This document shows positions 34,138-44,445 of a stretch of 64,000 nt of DNA, piece after piece. The number at the start of each line of letters is the position of its first letter. Position 1 is the stretch's first letter. The DNA comes from Dermatemys mawii. Lineage: Eukaryota > Chordata > Testudines > Dermatemydidae. Below the pieces are notes generated by a model, which was not told where the DNA came from, did not search any database, and saw only the letters and a program-made list of their open reading frames with translations. The translations under genes were made by a program, and so were the position numbers. Where the stretch lies: NCBI GenBank assembly GCA_007922305.1, contig ML677364.1, forward strand, positions 22,985,326 through 23,049,325, written 5' to 3'.

Positions 34138-34763
34138 TGTGACAAAGCTCTGTCCTTATCTTCGTGGATCCTGCGTTTCCTGGCAGATTTTTACTAGCCT
34201 CAGCGGCTCACTGTGACCCTCCACGGAGCCCTTCTCTCTCTGGAGACAAGGTCACAGCCTATTGAGCCATTTTCATCACAAACCAGTGAGGAGAAGCTAT
34301 CCTTCCTGGCACAGTCTCTATTGTCTCCCAATCTAAGAGACTAATTAGGGGAGGCAGAAAGGGGGGAGCCCAGGCCCGCCCTCTACTCTAGGCTCCAGCC
34401 CAGGGACCCTAATAGTATCAGCTAAGATGGCTGACCTTTTATCCACAAAACACAATACAATTCCCTGGGCTACTTCCCCACAGCAGTCCCCGCTTCTTCA
34501 AACTCCACTTCACCCCTACCTCAGGGCCTCCTTCTTTCTGGATGATATGTTGTCCACCACTCAGTCTCACCAACAGCATAACTTCCTTCCACAGCTCCTG
34601 ACACCCACAGCCCACCTGACTAACTGGGAGGTTTTTATCTGGATTCAGCCAGTCCCTGATTGGCTTCAGGTGTCCCAATTAGGCTAGCTATTTCTACTCC
34701 TTTCTAGAAGGTTCTTAATTGGCCCCAGGTGTCTTGATTGGCTTGGAGTAGCCTTTGTTTGGC
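34138..34763 (-). repeat. 3' LTR of the element, truncated at its inner edge
   Basis: It aligns with 35511-36129 throughout. The homology stops at GCCTTTGTTTGGC, where gag begins. The 5' (inner) part of this LTR was lost in the deletion, while the outer TGTGAC end is intact. Confidence 0.9.
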
Positions 34764-35377
34764 ATGTAATGATCTATGACCAGGGTCTCCAAAATCTCAT
34801 TCGGGTTGCACGCCTCGGGCTGTAACCACTTCCGTCCAAGGTGTATGAGGTCAAATAGTTGGGACCTTGGGGGTTTATTCTCCTGGTACTTCCACTCTTG
34901 GAACCTCTGGGCCCGTACTGCTGCTGTTACCCCTGCTCGTGCTAGGATCTCTGCCTTCAGCCGGAGATAGTCAATGGCATCTGAGGCAGGCAGGTCAAAG
35001 TAGGCCTTCTGGGCCTCTCTGCACAAAAAAGGGGCCAGAATGCTAGCCCACTGCTCTTGGGGCCATGCCTTATGCTGAGCAGTCCTCTCAAACGAGAGGA
35101 GATATGCCTCAACATCATCTTCTGATGTCATCTTTGGTAGACAAACAGTGGCCCTCAGGGTTTGCATCCCATCAGACCCTCGGGGCTGGGTGGTGAGGAT
35201 CTTTAGCTGATCCACTATCTCTCGCAAGAGGGCATGATCTTGGATTGCCTGGTTCATCAATAATTGATTAGTTTCCTGCTGAAGCCGCATAGACTCCTGT
35301 TGTGCCTTGGCCTGAACCCGGGTGGCCTCCTGCTGGGCTGCCGTGGCTTGTACCAGAGCTCTTATCACCTCCTCCAT
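34715..35377 (-). CDS. SCAN-domain gag, truncated and fused to LTR
   Basis: A 220-residue gag-like frame. I start it at the second Met (35377), since the first nine residues from 35404 look like 5' UTR. Residues 1-60 are Gln/Ala-rich and amphipathic, likely a coiled coil. About residues 80-150 ([16 protein letters not shown], then [13 protein letters not shown]) match the capsid-like region of Gypsy gag. About 155-205 match the SCAN fold (RFQEWKYQE, then RKWLQPE and [12 protein letters not shown]). SCAN domains of vertebrate zinc-finger proteins derive from Gmr1-type Gypsy gags, and here the domain still sits in its retroelement. The frame leaves gag at the deletion junction (34763/34764). 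It reads about 15 foreign residues from the LTR before stopping, so the last SCAN helix is lost. Expression is unknown; the frame is intact over its retained length. Confidence 0.8.
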   Translation of the reverse strand: MEEVIRALVQATAAQQEATRVQAKAQQESMRLQQETNQLLMNQAIQDHALLREIVDQLKILTTQPRGSDGMQTLRATVCLPKMTSEDDVEAYLLSFERTAQHKAWPQEQWASILAPFLCREAQKAYFDLPASDAIDYLRLKAEILARAGVTAAVRAQRFQEWKYQENKPPRSQLFDLIHLGRKWLQPEACNPNEILETLVIDHYMPNKGYSKPIKTPGAN

Positions 35378-35489
35378 TGTGGCACAAAACAAATGGACAA
35401 CCAACCAACCAAAAAAAAAAAAAAAATTCCAAAACCCCAGTGCACTACTTTTTTTTTAAACTTCTTTCTTCCGCCACGCTGTGTATGAT

Positions 35490-35508
35490 GATTCCACCCC
35501 TGACACCA
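35490..35508 (-). promoter_or_regulatory. Primer-binding site, tRNA-Leu type
   Basis: Two bases inside the 5' LTR, the minus strand reads TGGTGTCAGGGGTGGAATC. It starts with TGG, as needed to pair with a tRNA CCA end, and complements the acceptor end of vertebrate tRNA-Leu genes (…CTCCTGACACCA) at about 16 of 19 positions, including the first ten. This fixes the element's orientation. Confidence 0.7.
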
Positions 35509-35510
35509 GT

Positions 35511-36218
35511 TGTGACAAAGCTCTGTCCTTATCTTCATGGATCCTGCGTTTCCTGGCGGATTTTTACTAGCCTCAGCGGCTCACTGTGACCCTCCACGGA
35601 GCCCTTCTCTCTCTGGAGACAAGGTCACAGCCTATTGAGCCATTTTCATCACAAACCAGTGAGGAGAAGCTATCCTTCCTGGCACAGTCTCTATTGTCTC
35701 CCAATCTCAGAGACTAATTAGGGGAGGCAGAAAGGGGAGAGCACAGGCCCGCCCTCTACTCTGGGCTTCAGCCCAGGGACCCTAATAGTATCAGCTAAGA
35801 TGGCTGACCTTTTATCCACAATACAATTCCCTGGGCTACTTCCCCACAGCAGTCCCCGCTTCTTCAAACTCCACTTCACCCCTACCTCAGGGCCTCCTTC
35901 CTTCTGTATGATATGTTGTCCACCACTCAGTCTCACCAACAGCATAACTTCCTTCCACATCTCCTGACACGCACAGCCCACCTGAGTAACTGGGAGGTTT
36001 TTATCTGGATTCAGCCAGTCCCTGATTGGCTTCAGGTGTCCCAATTAGGCTAGCTGTTTCTACTCCTTTCTAGAAGGTTCTTAATTGGCCCCAGGTGTCT
36101 TGATTGGCCTGGAGTAGCCTTTATTTGGCTATCCAGGGAACAGGGACCTGCACACCCTGAGACTAATGTACCTGCCTTCCAGCACTCTCCTATATCCTTC
36201 TGGTCTGACTCCGTCACA
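35511..36218 (-). repeat. 5' LTR of the element, complete (708 bp)
   Basis: It starts TGTGACAAAG on the plus strand and ends GACTCCGTCACA, giving a 6-bp terminal inverted repeat. The final 90 bp or so (36130-36218) have no counterpart in the other LTR because of the deletion there. Confidence 0.9.
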
Positions 36219-36290
36219 CTACCCAGGCTGGGAGGCATGGTCTCTGCTGCAGTCAAGATCATGACCCCATTGTCTTAGGTAGTTTAGAAG
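36219..36290. repeat. Older MITE-like repeat, right part
   Basis: It begins with the duplicated CTAC and continues CCAGGCTGGGAGGCATGG, then TCTCTGCTGCAG. It completes the repeat interrupted at 34137. Confidence 0.5.
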
Positions 36291-36324
36291 GGATAGTCTC
36301 TGCAGTGTAAATAAGAGTCTAAGC

Positions 36325-36462
36325 CAGACAGATCGTGGGAATGAAAACAGAGAGGTGAAGTAACTTGCCCAAGGTCACACAGCAGCAAAGCCAGAAAGAG
36401 AACCCTACCTCTCTCAATTCCCCTGCAGTGGCCTGTCCACTAGATCACTCTGTTTGTCTGTG
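36325..36462 (-). repeat. MIR-type SINE fragment
   Basis: AGGTGAAGTAACTTGCCCAA, then GGTCACACAGCAGC, and finally CCACTAGATCACTCTG, which is the complement of the MIR core and tRNA-like head. Confidence 0.75.
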
Positions 36463-39344
36463 AAGAGCTAGTAGCTATATTTCAAACACCAATTGCTAGA
36501 AATATATTATTCGGTCAATACTATTAATATACTTTAATATTTTTACTATGCATTGCTCCAGTATAGTTAACAATTTACAGCCAAATATTTACAAAATAGA
36601 TAACTTCACAATTAGATTAAAATCCTATTCGTTTTTCTAAGTCTCCAGGGATGTTAACTGATATGTCTTTGTAAACAAATGCGTGATGCTGTCTGTAGAC
36701 TGATGAAACAATACCCTTATTTTTTTTAAACAGGATTTTAGATTCAAGTGCCAACTTCCTCTGCATCTTACTTACGCTTACATGCCTAACCCTGCTATCT
36801 GTAAGACTGGGATATCTCCAACTAAAAGGGAAAAATATTACTTTATAATTTAATCTTCCATTTTATTTGGTTTTCAAATGTATAAAGGGGCCTTATTTAA
36901 CTATAAAGAACTACTCAATATTTCTATTCAAAGGAAATTCAACCTTGAAGAAGTAAGTGATGTAAAATGGTTGAATTTGTTTGCTTTTTGTTCACATTAT
37001 TCAGTGGAAAAATACAAAATGCTGAAATGACCCCCCAAATCTGACTTTAAAATTCGGTTTATTTAGAACACCAAAATGGACATGAAATTTAATCAGTATC
37101 TCAAGTCCCATTATGTTCTCCAGAAAGTGAGCAAATAAACTGGGACATAGTCCCAGATCCACCCTTACTTGGTTACAGCACCTTTTCCTAGGAACTTCCA
37201 GCAGGGGAAGCTCTTAGCACACCAGTGTCTCCACACTTCTTCAAGAGACAGCAAAGTTTAGTCAAGACCAGGCAAAGGAGGTGGAAAAAAATCAATGAAA
37301 AAGCAAACGGGCAATGTAATAGCTGTATTGGCAGTTAATAAGAATGTAATCCAGTTAAATGCCTTTGCTGTGTTTTGAATGTCTTTATCACCTGTATAGA
37401 AAGTTTTCAACTTTTTTTTGGTATATAAGTTTGGGGTTCACAGAAGTCCATCGGTGAGAGAACAGTCATCCGCTTTGAGGCTGACAGCCAGTTTTCAAGC
37501 TTTATGTTTTGCACACTAATCCCTCATCTGTGGGTTACTGAAAACTACTTGCATTTTTGTTCCCAGTTCACCTTGGTAAAAAAAACCAATTCCATAAATG
37601 ATAAATCCAGTGTCTGCAGAAAGACAGTCACCTAATTGCACAGTGAAGCAGAAGAAAGCCTTGCAAATGGTATACAATTTTCAAAGTGTTCCAAGCCTTA
37701 GGCAAAAGCCTTTCAACTGTGTCTAAAACTGAATGATAAAATATGTTGTACAAATTATCTGTGAACAGGAAACATGTGGTAGTGGCAGGGGACTGAAATG
37801 TAACACTTGTAAAGAAATAGGAACTGCCAGTCATTTATATCCTTTTACTTTTCTTTCAGTTGCAAGTTCCATCATTTTTTTTCACCATCAGTTGATGTTC
37901 AAGTTTATAATAAAACATTTATCAGATCTCACTAGGCCAATTACAGCTTTTGTATCAGAAACAACAAAAAATAATACCCTGCATGTGGCTAAAGGTTTAG
38001 TTTTGTCCCTTTCTACACACTCTTAAAATGTTTCTGTTTTTATCATTTTGAGAATGCATGTGGATGGAATTTTGCAAAAGCCGGAGTGCTCCAGAAGTGG
38101 ATCAGATGCTAATCCACAATGTTTTGGACCCAGGTAATCATAAATTGAGAAAAAATTCTCAAGTCTTGTCTATAAAATAATAATAATAAAATAACAATAA
38201 TAATAATAATTATTATTAATAATAATAATAATAATAATAAATAATTTAATAATAAATGTAATGCACAATTACTATTCAATAGGAAACAGAGAAGGCTCTA
38301 TTCTGCAAGCTCATTTCTGCTGCCTGACTCTAAGATCCTAAAATGTATCCCATGATAGCTCCTGTAATCCTTATCACCAGTACCAACCCCTGTACACGGT
38401 GGTCCTCACTTATGGAATTTTTAATAGTTTATCTCCAAAACAACATTTCAGGGTTTTAAAAGAATGTTTCTATTTTCTGCTTCACCTTGAAGAAAAAAAA
38501 GTAAACTTTGACCTAGTTTTGGAAAATTATCTGGGGAAGCAGAAACACTAGGAGATTTAAATCTAGTACATAAAAAAATCCACTTTCAGCCACTCAAATG
38601 CGAAGTCCTTTATGACACACTTTGAAGGGGTTCTTTGGGCCACTTATGCATGTGATTAACTTAAATCATGTGCTTAAGCTCATCACTGCTCAGCAAAGTA
38701 TTTAAGTGCTCTGCTGAATGACAGCCTTAATTTTTATTTTAAAACCTTGTTGTAGGCTTTGTTACTTTGTTGTATATTACCTGTCTAATTAGATCACACA
38801 GGGTGTGCTCATTCTACTGTGGTGTGGATACCTCACCATCATAATAGCTTTACTCAAGGCATAGAGATGCTCTTTGTGGACGGAGACATGTAAACCTGTG
38901 CATTGAAATCAATTGTAAAACTCCCACTGATTTCAATGGGAGCAGTGTTAAGCCAATTGCTAAATAGTTTTGGAACTCTCACCTATAATAAGTAACATGG
39001 GGAAGTTTACACTTCTACTCCCTGGGTTGTAGATCAGCAGAGAACTTCTGCTTTGGTTGGGAGGTGCCAATCTGGCACCTTTCATGAGCACTAAATTTAC
39101 CTGTAACTTGGTTTATAAAAAAAAGGAAAGAAAAAGAAACAAACTACTGTCTGGCCTGGCAGACCAAAACATTGCCACAGAGTGGAGACAAATTCAGATA
39201 CAGTGCTGTACCCACCTCTTCAGGCTGTGAGAGCTACTTCTACTGGGTGCTCAGACACTAGGGGTAAAATACCTTATATTAACTTCAGACAGCCTTCTCA
39301 GGCTGGTTCACGGAATATAGCTAATTGGCTAAAAAGGAATCCAC
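36463..39344. other. Unique AT-rich sequence, AAT microsatellite inside
   Basis: An imperfect (AAT)n/(ATT)n array lies at about 38175-38250. A dispersed repeat scrap is at about 38630-38735 (CATGTGCTTAAGCTCATC, then TTTAAGTGCTCTGCTGAA). Frames at 37733-38026 and 39182-39415 have no domain. Confidence 0.45.
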
Positions 39345-39690
39345 ATCCAGTTGAATTTATTTCTTCACACAACACACATTCAACCTGTGGAACTCCTTGC
39401 CAGAGGATGTTGTGAAGGCCAAGACTATAACAGGGTTCAGAAAAGAACTAGATACATTTATGGAGGATATGTCCATCAATGGCTATTAGCCAGGGTGGGC
39501 AGGGATGGCGTCCCTAGCCTCTCTTTGCCAGAAGCTGGGAATGGGTGACAGGGGATGGATCACTTGATGATTACCTATTCTATTCATTCCCTCTGCGGCA
39601 CCTGACATTGGCCACTATCAGAAGACAGGATACTGGGCTAGATGGATCTTTGGCTTGACCCACTATGGCCGTTCTTATGTTCTTATGAAT
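39345..39690 (+). mobile_element. CR1 LINE 3' end
   Basis: It enters the end of ORF2 (CCTGTGGAACTCCTTGCC), then the 3' UTR with CATCAATGGCTATTAGCC, TGACATTGGCCACTATC and CCCACTATGGCCG, and ends with the terminal repeat TTCTTATGTTCTTATG. It is a 5'-truncated copy of about 345 bp, better preserved than the one at 10890. Confidence 0.9.
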
Positions 39691-40803
39691 GGATGACTGT
39701 CAAAAAAATCTTTAGAAGTGAAGTGAAATAAAAGGTAAGGAAGAAGAGAATTTGTGCTCAATCAGGTACCCCCAAATGAGTATCTGTAATGTGTTTCCAC
39801 AAGCTGCCATTGACTTACCTCGATAAAATTATAATGTAGTTTAATGCAAATTTTCAGGATAATTTCTCCTTTGCGTTATAAACCCCAGTTTGAAGGAATG
39901 CTGCTCCTGAGAAAGAGCTGTATAGCGCAGTGGGTTTGCATGTTTTCATAATAATAATAATTTACATTTTTATGGAGCTTTTCGTTCGAAAAGCATCCCA
40001 AAGTACTTCATAATCGCTCTCCATAGAATGCCACAGATATGCAACCACACAGAGAATGACAATATAAAGGCAAAACTTTGTGAAAAGGAGGCAGGAGCAA
40101 ACCCTTTCTCACATGAAAAGTCAAATCACAGGGGCTCTAATATTCATCTTAAATGTGAATTGATTTTTGTTTTTAACCCTTTGTTGTTCTTTGAAGTTTA
40201 AGGAGAGTTCCACTATTTTTCATGGTTTTATTTATGTATTTATTTTCCATTTTAAAATAGCAGGTCATTACGTTGCTAGAGAACTTTGGCAAGTTATCTG
40301 GAGTGTCCGAAGACTGATGACAAATGAGGCTGTAATGAGAATGACTGTTCTTCCTCTTCCTCTAAGGAAGGTTGAGGGAGGGCGGGGAACAGGGAGGGGG
40401 AGAGGCATATGGAGCTAAGTCCCAAATGATAGAATGGATTAACCTTGTTGGACATTACATAGCCTGATCCAGTGTTGCTTTGAGTCACTCCTTTGATGAG
40501 CTAGAAATCATTCGCAGTGGTGCATGGAGAACTTGTTAGTCACTACAGAACCACAACCACAGAGCCCATTTCAATCTTATTTTCGAGAATGCTTTGAAGC
40601 TTTGAGGTTAACAAATCCTTTAGTCATGTATGGTACTATCCTAATCAAACCTCTTTCTGTTTGGACATGCCGAGTATATCTTTTTGTAAGAGACCTCGAC
40701 TGAAATGAAAGGGACACTGGCCACTCAAAAATCACACTTCTGTCTGAAAATATTTTACCTGCTATTGTGAGATGTAACTCCTAAATTTACTGTGAGACAG
40801 AGA
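39691..40803. other. Unique sequence with weak repeat scraps
   Basis: A block at about 39960-40050 (TTTTATGGAGCTTTTCG, then CATCCCAAAGTACTTC) resembles a conserved amniote SINE/LINE tail of the AAGCACTTTACAAA type. No gene is seen. Confidence 0.35.
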
Positions 40804-40804
40804 T

Positions 40805-40806
40805 TT

Positions 40807-40850
<44 letters not shown>

Positions 40851-40863
40851 TNNNNNNNNNNTT

Positions 40864-40911
<48 letters not shown>

Positions 40912-40913
40912 TT
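40805..40913 (+). repeat. (TTTC)n microsatellite containing a 10-N gap
   Basis: TTTC units run up to 40851, ten Ns occupy 40852-40861, and the same repeat resumes to about 40912. The gap is an assembly placeholder inside the tandem array, so the true length is unknown. Frames rich in Lys-Glu or Ser-Phe across it are artefacts. Confidence 0.98.
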
Positions 40914-42439
40914 ACTTTTTGTATTTGACAGCACCTTGTGTATAACCAATTTCATCATTTCCTCTGTTAATGTGGTTCCTTTGCACAGCACTAGCAGAGA
41001 ATGAAATACTTTTAAAAGAGAGAATGTCATTGTGACACCAAAATATATGGGCAGAAGGACTCCATCAGGTGTAGTACTACCTGAGAATAGTACTACCTGA
41101 AATTACTTTAAACTCTTCTTTTAAACTGAATAGATTTAAAGGGACCTAGTCAACATAAAATGTAGATTCCTTGCCAGACAACACAGTTAAGAAAATAAAT
41201 GGATGAACCTGTTCCATTAAAATCAAAAGCAACCCAGACTTTTACTTAAATTCAAACTGAACCCAAATCTTTCTGAAGTCTGAAAAAATTTGGTTCACTT
41301 TTTTTCTAAAATAATGTTTCAGTTTGGTGCCCTTCTGTATATCCTTCCACCCAGCATCTGAATTTTAAGGCCAGAATACTGCAAGAAAACCTTCTCATAT
41401 AATTTTCCTGATCACTTTATTGGAATCAGGAGATTTGAATAAGCATTTGAATTTTTAGACGCTTATTCATACCAAATGTTTCTCAACCTATATAGAGTTT
41501 ATCTCATCATTTGCTGTGAGGAATCCTTTTGCATCAGTTATTTCTCACCCTCCAAAATTAAATATTTCAGTATGTACATATTTCTAACTGCATTTACCTG
41601 CAGCTGCCTTTTTTTTTTTTTTTTTTACACAGAACCGATTTGTAATTACTAGGGAATCAGCTTTTCTTGCATTGAATCATTTTTTAGATAGCTGGGGCTT
41701 GAATCTCATCTCCCATGGTTTATATCAAATGAAGCTCCCTTGAGGTAGACACCCTGAGATGTGGCATCACACCCTTCCGTTTCCTTATATCTTCTTTCTC
41801 TCCTCTTTTCCTTCCCTGATTTCTTTCTCTTCCTCCCTCCTCTGTTTCATTATTATTCTCCTCCTCTATCATACTCACATGCGCTCTTTCACCACACTTA
41901 CTCTCATGTTTCTCCCACTATTCTCACCCCAGTGAAACAGGTATATTAGAGCTACTTAGGCTATGTAATCAGCTAGGCTGATCAGTAGAAAAGAGCACTC
42001 TGGGTAAAATATCTAATAGGAAGTCAGTCAATGCTTTTCACTGTCTGGCCACTGCTCTGGGAAAACAATGGATGCATTATGAGACTACAGGCAAGATTCT
42101 CAGCTGGTGTAAATCAGTGTCGCTCAATCAAAGTCAATGGAGCTACGCCAAGATATACCAGCTGAGCATATTTATTCCAAGGTCTGGGTGGGGCCAACTG
42201 AGAAACCAAAACACACATCTGTAATAAGGTTACAGTCTCCAAAACTCATAGCTACACAGAAGGTAAAATTTCATGGAATCTTACACCCAAATATAGCTTG
42301 CAACAACAAGTAGTTCATGTTAACTATTAATGCTTGTACAGTTCTTTGAAAGAGTATCCATTTCTAAGTATCATTAATTACTCTCAAAACTCATTGTTCA
42401 ACCTAAGGACCAAATTCTACAATCAGATCCCTAAGGGGA
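40914..42439. other. Unique sequence, poly(T) and a repeat scrap
   Basis: A run of about 20 T lies at 41608-41627. A dispersed repeat scrap is at about 42087-42180 (GATTCTCAGCTGGTGTAAAT, then AGTCAATGGAGCTACGCC). The pyrimidine-rich frame at 41761 is low complexity, not a gene. Confidence 0.45.
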
Positions 42440-43500
42440 GCTTGTCAGTGAGCATCTTTTAGGGACAGGTATTCCAGAGAACAAAATGATTTTAGCCTTT
42501 AAATTGCACAACTGGTATGTGGCAGCTTCCTTGGATGTCTTATCCTTTTATTACCCAGAATGAAAATCTTGTGCCCTAGTGTCTATCTTGTATGTCAGAT
42601 AAGTGATGTTTAATTAGCTGGTCTTTTGAGTTTTCAGACTCTTTCATTATTTTACTTCAGAACAGCTTTTCCTCTTCACCTGAGGAGTCCTCTTCTCCAC
42701 TTAATACATACACTTTCCTGTTTTCTCTGCACATTTTAGCATAATGATTAGGTTTCTTACAGTGTCTCCATATTTGCCAAAATGCTGGGCATTTCCTATT
42801 CCTGCCGATTACCACATTGCTGGCATTGTTTCCTGCTTTACATGTTTCTTTCCTTGGTCAATTTAATTTCTGCAAACTTTTCTCTTGCTATAGCACTCAA
42901 AGTCATTTGCTCTGTGGCTTTCTTTAGGCTTTTTATTTGTGTTTCTGTTTGTTCTGCTATTTGGCATGTACATACTACCCTTTCTAGTGTCAGCTTGTAA
43001 CCATTCATGGACTTTTTCATTGCTACACTCTAAGACAGTTCTGGTCTTTAGTGAGAGAGTTTTTCATTATGGCATATTCATAGGACAGACTTTTCAGTGT
43101 TAAATTTGTGACCAGCTCCTCTATTGTTTCTCTTTCATACTGAGTTCTCTTCCCAACATATGTGTCTCCTAAACAACACTAAATAGCATTTTTTTCTAGC
43201 GGTGCAGTGATCCTCAAATATTTGTTATTATTTCTGCAAAGCTTTCCTCTTTCGTGCTACCTCCATCTGTATGGAAAGCATTGCAGTCATTGGGGGCTTC
43301 AGTGCCTGCCCCTGTTCAGATCAGAACAATCTTTTGCTCATTCTCCAGTTTATTTGCCCCCGTGGTTTTCATATACAGCTAAAATTGCTGTTTGAACCAT
43401 CTTCAGGAATCTCCAGAATTTTCCCTGATTCTCAGAGCTGGTGGGGCTGTTACATGCAGTTGCACAGGCTCTGTAGATGCCCTTCCCAGTTACCTCTCAC
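42440..43500 (-). pseudogene. Ty3/Gypsy gag-protease fossil
   Basis: On the minus strand, recognisable gag pieces follow in order. The first is near the right end (RWFKQQF, then LYMKTTGANK; about 43320-43420). The next is a middle part (YEYAIMKNSLTKDQ; about 43030-43090) before a block ending LTLERVVCTCQIAEQTETQI (about 42925-42985). Then comes a pair of zinc-knuckle-like segments. The first keeps QCQQCGN (about 42811-42828) and the second reads CPAFWQIWRHCKKPNHYAKMC (42729-42791). Downstream, KIDTRAQ stands where the aspartic protease has DTGA (42571-42595), so the catalytic loop Gly is changed. Multiple frameshifts and stops make it non-functional. I see no LTRs. It is a different lineage from the SCAN-gag element, as it lacks the SCAN signature and has zinc knuckles. 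Confidence 0.75.
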
Positions 43501-44037
43501 TGAATCTGCCAGGAAGCTGTGCCTCCCTTGCCTAGTATTGACAATCAGAGCACAGTCAAGTTGAACCTATTATGAACAGAACTGTGTATAGAAATGAGGT
43601 AACAAACATCCTATTACTCTATGTAGTTGCACCTGGCGACTGCCCTGTCCTGGGATTCTTTGTTCCTGCCCCAGCAGGAAATGTCACTGAGAAGCCAGAA
43701 AGTGTATCTAGAGTATACAAGAAGCATGGCAGGACTTCCTGGAGTACTTACTCTATAGCATACAGCTCTCTCATAAGCAAGAGTTATTACTGCAGTATTA
43801 TCGGCACCAAGGAAAAAAGATAAAAAAAGAGCCAACCATATAGTTTGTAGTTTGCCCTTGAGGCACCAGTATGATGCTATGCAAAGAGAGAGAACCACGG
43901 GTCTGAATTTCCAGAGTTCTGAGCACCCATCATGCCAATTAGTAATGTCAATGGGAGCTGTGGAATTCTGTAGCTGAAAACTAGGCCCAGCATTGTGAAG
44001 GGCTCAGTCATGAGCAAGCCTACGCATCTACACAAGG
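43501..44037. other. Unique sequence with possible MITE scrap
   Basis: A segment at about 43893-43990 (TGAATTTCCAGAGTTCTGAG, then GTCAATGGGAGCTGTGG) may belong to the foldback family seen at 2923 and 14619. Frames at 43572 and 43614 are antisense to each other and lack domains. Confidence 0.4.
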
Positions 44038-44045
44038 GGTTTAGG

Positions 44046-44388
44046 CAGCGGTTCTCAAACTTCTTGGGTCAGCAGCCCTTTTTCCGCTTCCCACAGGCTG
44101 CCGTGATCTATGCATGTCCACCGAAAAGTCACTGAAGTGAAAGTTTCTGCTTTCGGCGACATTTCAGTGGACACGTTGTGCGCTTCACAGTGTCCACCGA
44201 AACCGGAAACTTTCACTTCAGCGGCTTTTTGGAGAACACTCTGAAGCACACTGCATGTCTGCTGAAATGCCGCTGAAAGTGAAAGTGTGTGGCTCGGCGA
44301 CACTTTGGTGGTGCAGGGAGCTCGCAACCCCCCGGGAATCACCCCGCGACCCCCTGGGGAATCGCGACCTGCAGTTTGAGAACTGCTG
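44046..44388. mobile_element. Non-autonomous hAT transposon, 343 bp
   Basis: Ends CAGCGGTTCTCAAAC and GTTTGAGAACTGCTG are inverted complements with one mismatch, and CAG...CTG ends are typical of hAT elements. Flanking 8-mers GGTTTAGG (44038-44045) and GATTAAGG (44389-44396) agree at 6 of 8 positions, an aged 8-bp target duplication. The interior has mirror-image blocks such as GAAAGTTTCTGC / GGAAACTTTC and no transposase. The small frames are not genes. Confidence 0.85.
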
Positions 44389-44445
44389 GATTAAGGGGAT
44401 TGCTACGTGCCCCCTTATTCCACTGCTGGGCTATGTGCGTCACGG

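Larger units (their letters stand above)
34138..36218 (-). mobile_element. LTR retrotransposon, Ty3/Gypsy-like, internally deleted
   Basis: A 2,081-bp insertion bounded by a 4-bp target duplication CTAC (34134-34137 and 36219-36222). It has two directly repeated LTRs whose outer ends are TGTGAC...GTCACA. The element reads on the minus strand: the 5' LTR is 35511-36218, a primer-binding site follows, then gag, and the partial 3' LTR is 34138-34763. Protease, reverse transcriptase, RNase H, integrase, the polypurine tract and the first 90 bp or so of the 3' LTR are missing. The deletion joins gag directly to the LTR. By eye, the shared parts of the two LTRs differ by 15 substitutions and one 7-nt indel over about 619 bp (2.4%), a moderately recent insertion for a slow-evolving lineage. 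It could only move with proteins supplied by a complete relative. Confidence 0.9.

Noticed and set aside
40755..41030. Lys-Glu and Ser-Phe repeat frames
   Set aside because: They translate the TTTC array and pass through unsequenced bases.
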